Shown here one piece after another: positions 6,617-10,340 of a stretch of 10,340 bases of DNA. Source of the DNA: Bacteroidales bacterium (GTDB lineage Bacteria; Bacteroidota; Bacteroidia; Bacteroidales; VadinHA17); contig DNOQ01000212.1 in NCBI GenBank assembly GCA_003501665.1, forward strand, positions 1 through 10,340, written 5' to 3'. Numbering within the stretch: position 1 is the first letter of the stretch; each line of letters begins with the position of its first letter. The notes below the pieces were generated by a model. That model had not been told where the DNA came from. It saw nothing but the letters and a program-made list of their open reading frames with translations, and ran no database searches. A program made the translations under genes and the position numbers.

Positions 6617-7701
6617 TTTTTAAATTCCCCTTCTTCGATTTTTCTCCTGGCATCGCTTACAAGTTTCAAATAAAATGCCAGGTTATGCAGGCTTGATATC
6701 TGTCCCCCGAGCATCTCTCCCGAAATGACAAGATGTCTCAGATATGCCTTTGAATATTTTAAGCTGACAGCAGAAGCTCCTTCAGGATCGATAGGACTGA
6801 AGTCATTTGTCCATCGCCTGTTCTTAATATTGATTATTCCCTGTGAAGTGAACAGCATCCCGTTACGTCCGTTGCGTGTGGGCATTACACAGTCAAACAT
6901 ATCGATTCCCCTTTCTATTGCTTCGAGGATATTGGCGGGAGTTCCCACACCCATAAGATATCGCGGCTTATCTTCCGGCAGAATGTTATTCACTATTTCT
7001 ATTGTCCTGTACATCTCTTCAGCAGGTTCACCCACCGAAAGGCCTCCGATGGCGTTCCCCTCCATGCCGGCCTCCGCGATCTTTTCTGCAGACAATTTTC
7101 TGAGATCATCAAATATACCACCCTGAACGATCGGAAAAAGATATTGCCTGTAACCCCAGACAGGTTCGGAGTTCCTGAATTTTTCAACAGCCCTGACGAG
7201 CCATTTATGGGTAAGGGCAACTGATTTTTCAGCATACCTGTGGTCACAGGGAAAAGGTGCACATTCATCAAGGGCCATAATAATATCGGCTCCTGTTATC
7301 CTTTGAATTTCTATCGTATTTTCGGGTGTAAAAATATGTTTTGATCCGTCAATATGGGATTTAAACAGAACCCCCTCTTCAGTCAGCTTCCTGTTGCCTG
7401 CAAGAGAGAAAACCTGATATCCGCCACTGTCGGTAAGGATCGGCCTTTGCCATGAAATGAACCTGTGAAGCCCCCCTGCCATTCTCAGTATTTCCGTCCC
7501 CGGCCGCAGATACAAATGATATGTATTACCAAGGATTATCTTTGCATCAATATCTTCTTCGAGATCACGCTGAAGAATGCCTTTGACAGTACCTCCGGTA
7601 CCTACCGGCATGAATATCGGGGTGGGAATTTCACCGTGGTCTGTATTAATAAGACCTGTCCTTGCCTTTGTTTCCTTATCCCTGGTACGAATTTCAAACA
7701 T
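6574..7701 (-). CDS. tgt: tRNA-guanine(34) transglycosylase (queuosine synthesis), zinc cysteines absent
   Basis: Exchanges guanine 34 of tRNAs with GUN anticodons for preQ1, the committed tRNA step of queuosine synthesis. From ATG 7701 it has 375 residues, starting MFEIRTRDKETKARTG. The frame stays open to a GTG at 7725 (8 more residues), but that codon overlaps a promoter-like box and adds nothing conserved. In numbering from 7725, Asp99 in LTDSGGYQVFSL is the general acid/base, QGG (201-203) and GGLSVGE (227-233) line the base pocket, and Asp278 in MFDCVMPTRNGRNG is the nucleophile. The bacterial zinc site CxCxxC-H is altered: the cysteine positions are Gly316, Ser318 and Ser321 (DPEGASAVSLKYSKAYLRHL), while His347 (SLHNLAFY) remains. 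I recall Bacteroidota homologues being similar, so this is probably a lineage trait rather than decay. The gene overlaps the permease downstream by 43 nt. Confidence 0.95.
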   Translation of the reverse strand: MFEIRTRDKETKARTGLINTDHGEIPTPIFMPVGTGGTVKGILQRDLEEDIDAKIILGNTYHLYLRPGTEILRMAGGLHRFISWQRPILTDSGGYQVFSLAGNRKLTEEGVLFKSHIDGSKHIFTPENTIEIQRITGADIIMALDECAPFPCDHRYAEKSVALTHKWLVRAVEKFRNSEPVWGYRQYLFPIVQGGIFDDLRKLSAEKIAEAGMEGNAIGGLSVGEPAEEMYRTIEIVNNILPEDKPRYLMGVGTPANILEAIERGIDMFDCVMPTRNGRNGMLFTSQGIINIKNRRWTNDFSPIDPEGASAVSLKYSKAYLRHLVISGEMLGGQISSLHNLAFYLKLVSDARRKIEEGEFKKWKIKMVKKVSERL

Positions 7702-7724
7702 AAAATGATCTGTCGGTGGCAGCA

Positions 7725-7732
7725 CAAATGTA
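7725..7732 (-). promoter_or_regulatory. Probable -7 promoter element of tgt (TACATTTG)
   Basis: Read on the minus strand the bases are TACATTTG, an exact match to the Bacteroidota -7 consensus TAnnTTTG. Transcription would begin near 7718-7720, leaving a leader of about 17-20 nt before ATG 7701. The expected -33 TTTG is not clear; TTTTC lies near the right spacing. The box is placed where a promoter for tgt and the downstream permease would be needed, in the divergent region with the glycosyltransferase. Confidence 0.45.
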
Positions 7733-7838
7733 ATTGATCCGTGCCGCCTTAGAAAATTATGTGATCATTTTTGTTGAAAACTAATCTTCGGTATTACAAT
7801 ACTTCTTGCTAATATTGTGCCCTGATCATGAAAGTTCA

Positions 7839-8972
7839 ATGATATTTCACGAGAATCTGTTCGTTTCGATTGTATTTATCATTTTCGCACTATCAGCAAC
7901 CGTGCAGATATTCTATTATCTGTGGTTCTATCTGGCTGTGCCCCTGTACAAACATCCCGGCGAAGTAACGACGGCAAAAAAGCCGGTTTCAGTAATAATA
8001 TGTGCCAGAAATGAGGCTGAAAACCTGCGTAATTACCTTCCATCGGTGCTTGAACAGGATTATCCTGACTATGAAGTTATTGTGGTTAACGATTGTTCGG
8101 AAGATGAGACTTATGATGTACTTGGAGGTTTCCTTCTGAAATATCCGCACTTAAAGATATCAACAATCAATAAAGATCCCCGCTTCACTCATAACAAAAA
8201 ATTTGCCCAGTTCATTGGCATAAAAGCTGCTTCAAACGATATACTGCTTTTCACTGATTCCGACTGCCGGGCCTGTTCTGAACTCTGGATCGACAGAATG
8301 GGTTCACATTTTAACAATAATACGCAGATCGTACTGGGTTATGGAGGTTATATGGATAGAAAGGGGATACTTAACAAGTATATCCGCTACGATACATTCA
8401 TGATCGCTCTTCAATATCTCGGGATGGCAATAAGGGGAATTCCATTTATGGGAGTAGGACGCAATCTGTCTTACCGGCGTTCCCTGTTTTTTGAAAAGAA
8501 AGGATTCGAAGGTCATACCCATGTCATATCAGGAGATGATGATCTGTTTGTTAATTCTAATGCAGGTAAAGCCAATACACGTGTTGAATTCAGGAAAGAG
8601 AGTCATACGCGGTCAGTGCCCTGTACCACTCTGAAAGCATGGATCCTCCAGAAAAAGAGACATTTCACGGCTGCCCCCTATTATAAAACGCGACATAAGT
8701 TCATGATAGCCGCAGAATCCATAACAAGAATACTATTCTACACATCGTTCTTAATTCTGATAATACCTCTGAATTTATGGATAATGACTGTGACAATATT
8801 CGGGTTAAGGTTCATCAGCCAGATGATTGTTATGGTTTCAGGACAAAAGAAACTAAATGAAAAAGGAATTGCAGGATATTCATTAATTTTTGATATCTTT
8901 TCCCCCGTGATTAACAGTGTTATTTTTTTAAGCAGTACAATTAGCCGATCGGGTAAAAACAAATGGAAATAA
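7839..8972 (+). CDS. Membrane-bound family-2 glycosyltransferase
   Basis: Inverting GT-A glycosyltransferase anchored in the inner membrane, probably adding a sugar to an envelope polysaccharide or lipid; donor and acceptor cannot be read from the sequence. Numbered from ATG 7839 it has 377 residues. One N-terminal membrane segment (about 9-34) precedes the GT2 domain: VSVIICARNEAENL (50-63), YEVIVVNDCSEDET (78-91), the metal-binding DxD in FTDSDCR (Asp140, Asp142), SGDDDLFVN (231-239, likely catalytic acidic patch) and QKKRHF (271-276), a variant of the Q/RxxRW motif with His for Trp. C-terminal hydrophobic segments lie at about 297-335 and 346-366. The frame is open to a TTG at 7806, but ATG 7839 just before the first membrane helix is preferred. 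The stop overlaps the sigma-factor start by 10 nt, so the genes are co-transcribed. No clear promoter seen upstream. Confidence 0.87.
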   Translation: MIFHENLFVSIVFIIFALSATVQIFYYLWFYLAVPLYKHPGEVTTAKKPVSVIICARNEAENLRNYLPSVLEQDYPDYEVIVVNDCSEDETYDVLGGFLLKYPHLKISTINKDPRFTHNKKFAQFIGIKAASNDILLFTDSDCRACSELWIDRMGSHFNNNTQIVLGYGGYMDRKGILNKYIRYDTFMIALQYLGMAIRGIPFMGVGRNLSYRRSLFFEKKGFEGHTHVISGDDDLFVNSNAGKANTRVEFRKESHTRSVPCTTLKAWILQKKRHFTAAPYYKTRHKFMIAAESITRILFYTSFLILIIPLNLWIMTVTIFGLRFISQMIVMVSGQKKLNEKGIAGYSLIFDIFSPVINSVIFLSSTISRSGKNKWK

Positions 8973-9559
8973 ACCAGGAGCTTTCAGAAAAAGCGAAGGC
9001 AGACCTTATTCTTGTTGAAGAAGCTAAAAAGGGAAATGAGAAGGCTTTTGCCGGTCTGATGAACCGTTACAGGGATTCTATTTATTATATGCTGCTGAAA
9101 ATGGTAAATAATCCTGTTGATGCAGAAGATCTGACAATAGAAGCCTTCGGCAAGGCATTCAGAAGCATCGACAGTTATACACCCCGTTTTGCATTCAGCA
9201 CATGGCTCTTCATGATAGCAACAAACAACTGTATCGATTTTATAAGGAAGAAGCAGTCTTCACCAATACCTGTGAATCAGGACAAGGATATTATGGATAC
9301 CATGACTGTTAATATCCAATCTGATCTTCCCGACCCCGAAGAGACACTGATCAACGACCAGAAAATAGCCACACTCAGGAAAATTGTCACCCAGCTTAAA
9401 TCGCCTTACAGGGAGATAATCGAACTGAGATACTACAAGGAATATTCATATGAAGAAATATCCTCCGAACTTAAAATTCCGATAGGTACTGTTAAAGCAC
9501 AGCTTTACCGTGCCAAAACGCTTCTTTACAATATATTTGTAAAAACTGGCAACAGGTAA
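8963..9559 (+). CDS. ECF-type RNA polymerase sigma factor
   Basis: A two-domain group IV sigma factor of 198 residues that directs RNA polymerase to a specific promoter set. Region 2 spans about 26-98: NRYRDSIYYMLLKMVNNPVD, then AEDLTIEAFGKAFRSIDSY (54-72, core-binding region 2.2) and FSTWLFMIATNNCIDFIRKK (78-97, -10 recognition). A variable linker (99-130) follows. Region 4 covers about 133-190 with the helix-turn-helix YSYEEISSELKIPIGTVKAQ (161-180), which reads the -35 element. ATG 8963 overlaps the end of the glycosyltransferase by 10 nt, and its TAA shares one base with the rsmG ATG, so translation is likely coupled in both directions. No anti-sigma gene or zinc-binding (ZAS) domain is present next to it, so control by a neighbouring membrane anti-sigma factor is not supported. 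Target genes unknown. Confidence 0.93.
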   Translation: MEINQELSEKAKADLILVEEAKKGNEKAFAGLMNRYRDSIYYMLLKMVNNPVDAEDLTIEAFGKAFRSIDSYTPRFAFSTWLFMIATNNCIDFIRKKQSSPIPVNQDKDIMDTMTVNIQSDLPDPEETLINDQKIATLRKIVTQLKSPYREIIELRYYKEYSYEEISSELKIPIGTVKAQLYRAKTLLYNIFVKTGNR

Positions 9560-10191
9560 TGCCGGAAAGTATATTCAGATATTTCCCTTCCCTCTCTGTC
9601 GGTCAGAAAGAAAAGATATCGTGTCTGAAGCCACTTTATGATGAGTGGAACAGCAAAATAAACGTTATCTCAAGAAAGGATATGGATAACTTTTATATAC
9701 ACCATGTCCTTCATTCAATGTCATTAGCCAAAATAATCAGTTTCAAAGCGGGCACAAAGATCCTTGATGTGGGAACAGGGGGGGGATTCCCGGGAATACC
9801 ACTTGCCATTCTTTTCCCCCATGCGGAATTCACTCTTCTCGACTCAACAGCAAAAAAAATAAAAGTCGCCCGCTTTGTATCCGATGAGCTGAAGCTCAGT
9901 AATGTATCCTTCAAAAATAAAAGAGTTGAGGATGAAAAAGGGAAATTCGATTTTATAATAAGCCGGGCCGTAACGGAATTCAACAGGTTTGTGGAGCTGA
10001 CATCAAAAAACCTTAAGAAATCAGGAAATAATGATCCCGGGAATGGGATCTTTTATCTCAAAGGAGGTGATTTTGAGAAAGAATTGGGAAGATACAGGAA
10101 TTCAGTAAAGATCTGGGAAATAAAAAATTTCTTCGCTGAACCTTACTTTGAAACTAAAAAGATCATCTGTCTTCCTGTATCTGAGCTCTGA
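9559..10191 (+). CDS. rsmG: 16S rRNA (guanine527-N7)-methyltransferase RsmG
   Basis: SAM-dependent enzyme (older name GidB) that makes m7G527 in the 530 loop of 16S rRNA; its loss in other bacteria gives low-level streptomycin resistance. The 210-residue length is normal. The N-terminal helical part contains LYDEWNSKINVISRKD (26-41) and YIHHVLHSMSLAKI (46-59), both typical of the family. The SAM-binding loop ILDVGTGGGFPGIPLAI is at 68-84, with the acidic ribose-contact strand FTLLDSTAKKIKVARF (91-106). The catalytic-core stretch FDFIISRAV (130-138) and the late strand FYLKGGDF (165-172) follow. Its ATG shares a base with the sigma-factor stop (TAATG), so it relies on coupling and has no promoter of its own that I can see. 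It is the last gene of the unit; the region beyond is non-coding and structured. Confidence 0.96.
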   Translation: MPESIFRYFPSLSVGQKEKISCLKPLYDEWNSKINVISRKDMDNFYIHHVLHSMSLAKIISFKAGTKILDVGTGGGFPGIPLAILFPHAEFTLLDSTAKKIKVARFVSDELKLSNVSFKNKRVEDEKGKFDFIISRAVTEFNRFVELTSKNLKKSGNNDPGNGIFYLKGGDFEKELGRYRNSVKIWEIKNFFAEPYFETKKIICLPVSEL

Positions 10192-10210
10192 ATAAAAAAA
10201 CTTACAGACG

Positions 10211-10223
10211 GCACCTCCTGTGC
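10211..10223. repeat. Small hairpin GCAC-CTCCT-GTGC downstream of rsmG
   Basis: GCAC (10211-10214) and GTGC (10220-10223) can pair around CTCCT, 19 nt after the rsmG stop. The stem is only 4 bp (plus a G-T pair outside) and no T-run follows, so it does not look like an intrinsic terminator. It may be a module of the larger palindromic region that follows. Confidence 0.3.
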
Positions 10224-10228
10224 TAAGG

Positions 10229-10336
10229 GGTTATGTGGGTGATCATAATTCTATAAACAGCATGCGCCTACGGCGCTATCATTTTCAGAGGTGGTATATC
10301 TTAACTGCACAGCGCCGGCCTGTTTGTAGCATAACC
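10229..10336. repeat. Nested inverted-repeat element (BIME-like palindromic repeat or structured RNA)
   Basis: GGTTATG (10229-10235) pairs exactly with CATAACC (10330-10336), and CTATAAACAG (10251-10260) pairs with CTGTTTGTAG (10320-10329) with a single T-G position. The two right-hand segments are directly adjacent, so they form a 17-bp stem broken only by a 15-nt bulge on the left arm. Seen as units, CTAYAAACAG occurs once on each strand, both pointing inwards to GC-rich sequence. A perfect hairpin GCGCC-TAC-GGCGC (10264-10276) lies inside, and a GCGCCGGC palindromic patch (10312-10319) lies in the other arm. No ORF of note crosses it. This is the architecture of paired REP-type intergenic repeats, and by eye resembles palindromic repeats I associate with Bacteroidota genomes, but copy number cannot be seen from one window. 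The element may continue past the window edge. Confidence 0.6.
10264..10276. repeat. Perfect GC-rich hairpin GCGCC-TAC-GGCGC
   Basis: A 5-bp all-GC stem with a 3-nt loop, set in AT-rich sequence three bases after CTATAAACAG. It is followed by TATCATTTT, too weak a T-run for a confident intrinsic terminator, but it could slow transcription leaving rsmG. It is the apical hairpin of the larger inverted repeat. Confidence 0.55.
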
Positions 10337-10340
10337 ATAT

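Noticed and set aside
6725..7126. A 133-codon plus-strand open frame inside tgt
   Set aside because: Antisense to conserved tgt codons, no family resemblance and no context; treated as a shadow frame.
7810..7817. TAATATTG as a -7 promoter box for the glycosyltransferase operon
   Set aside because: One mismatch to TAnnTTTG and no TTG/TTTG at the expected distance upstream; not strong enough to list.
7806..7838. TTG at 7806 as the glycosyltransferase start
   Set aside because: The extra 11 residues are not hydrophobic or family-like, while ATG 7839 places the start immediately before the first membrane helix.
10192..10340. CRISPR array, tRNA or intrinsic terminator in the final non-coding stretch
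   Set aside because: There are no regularly spaced direct repeats, no tRNA-like cloverleaf or T-loop motif, and neither hairpin is followed by a proper T-run.

Overview
The window looks like an ordinary core-genome segment of a Bacteroidota bacterium, most likely of the order Bacteroidales or a close relative. The main clues are the C-terminal half of a DUF5686-type outer-membrane protein (a family essentially confined to this phylum), start codons that mostly lack a clear Shine-Dalgarno sequence, two exact matches to the Bacteroidota -7 promoter element TAnnTTTG upstream of dnaB and tgt, a queuosine tRNA-guanine transglycosylase of the zinc-ligand-less type I associate with this phylum, and a small stand-alone biotin carrier next to an MmdA-like carboxyltransferase. 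The window is almost fully coding; no phage, transposase, CRISPR, tRNA or rRNA was seen.

Layout. 1-954 (+): 3' part of a DUF5686 barrel protein. 967-2487 (-): dnaB, convergent with it. 2488-2688: divergent intergenic region carrying the dnaB promoter. 2689-3507 (+): ispE of the MEP isoprenoid pathway. Then a long minus-strand block, read from right to left: tgt (7701-6574), an LptF/LptG-family permease (6616-5480, overlapping tgt by 43 nt), an acyl-CoA carboxylase/decarboxylase carboxyltransferase (5402-3858) and its biotin carrier (3827-3510), which meets the end of ispE with a 2-nt gap. From 7839 rightwards on the plus strand is a tight three-gene unit: a membrane family-2 glycosyltransferase, an ECF-type sigma factor (10-nt overlap) and rsmG (1-nt TAATG overlap). 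The last 150 bases are non-coding and highly structured.

How the genes fit together. The contents are mostly housekeeping: replication (DnaB), isoprenoid precursor synthesis (IspE), RNA modification (Tgt, RsmG), envelope assembly (LptF/G-like permease, DUF5686 barrel, glycosyltransferase) and biotin-dependent acyl-CoA metabolism. The carboxyltransferase/carrier pair lacks both a biotin carboxylase and a sodium-pump beta subunit within the window, so its direction (carboxylation or decarboxylation) cannot be settled here.

I do not see a convincing new multi-gene system. The most interesting unexplained signal is at the right edge: two inverted copies of CTAYAAACAG, one followed directly by a perfect GCGCC-TAC-GGCGC hairpin, enclosed by a GGTTATG/CATAACC pair so that 17 base pairs nest in order. 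It may be a BIME-like palindromic intergenic repeat, a small mobile element or a structured RNA. Secondary points are the loss of the three zinc cysteines in Tgt, the coupling of a sigma factor to rsmG and a glycosyltransferase without an anti-sigma gene, and the long tgt/permease overlap.
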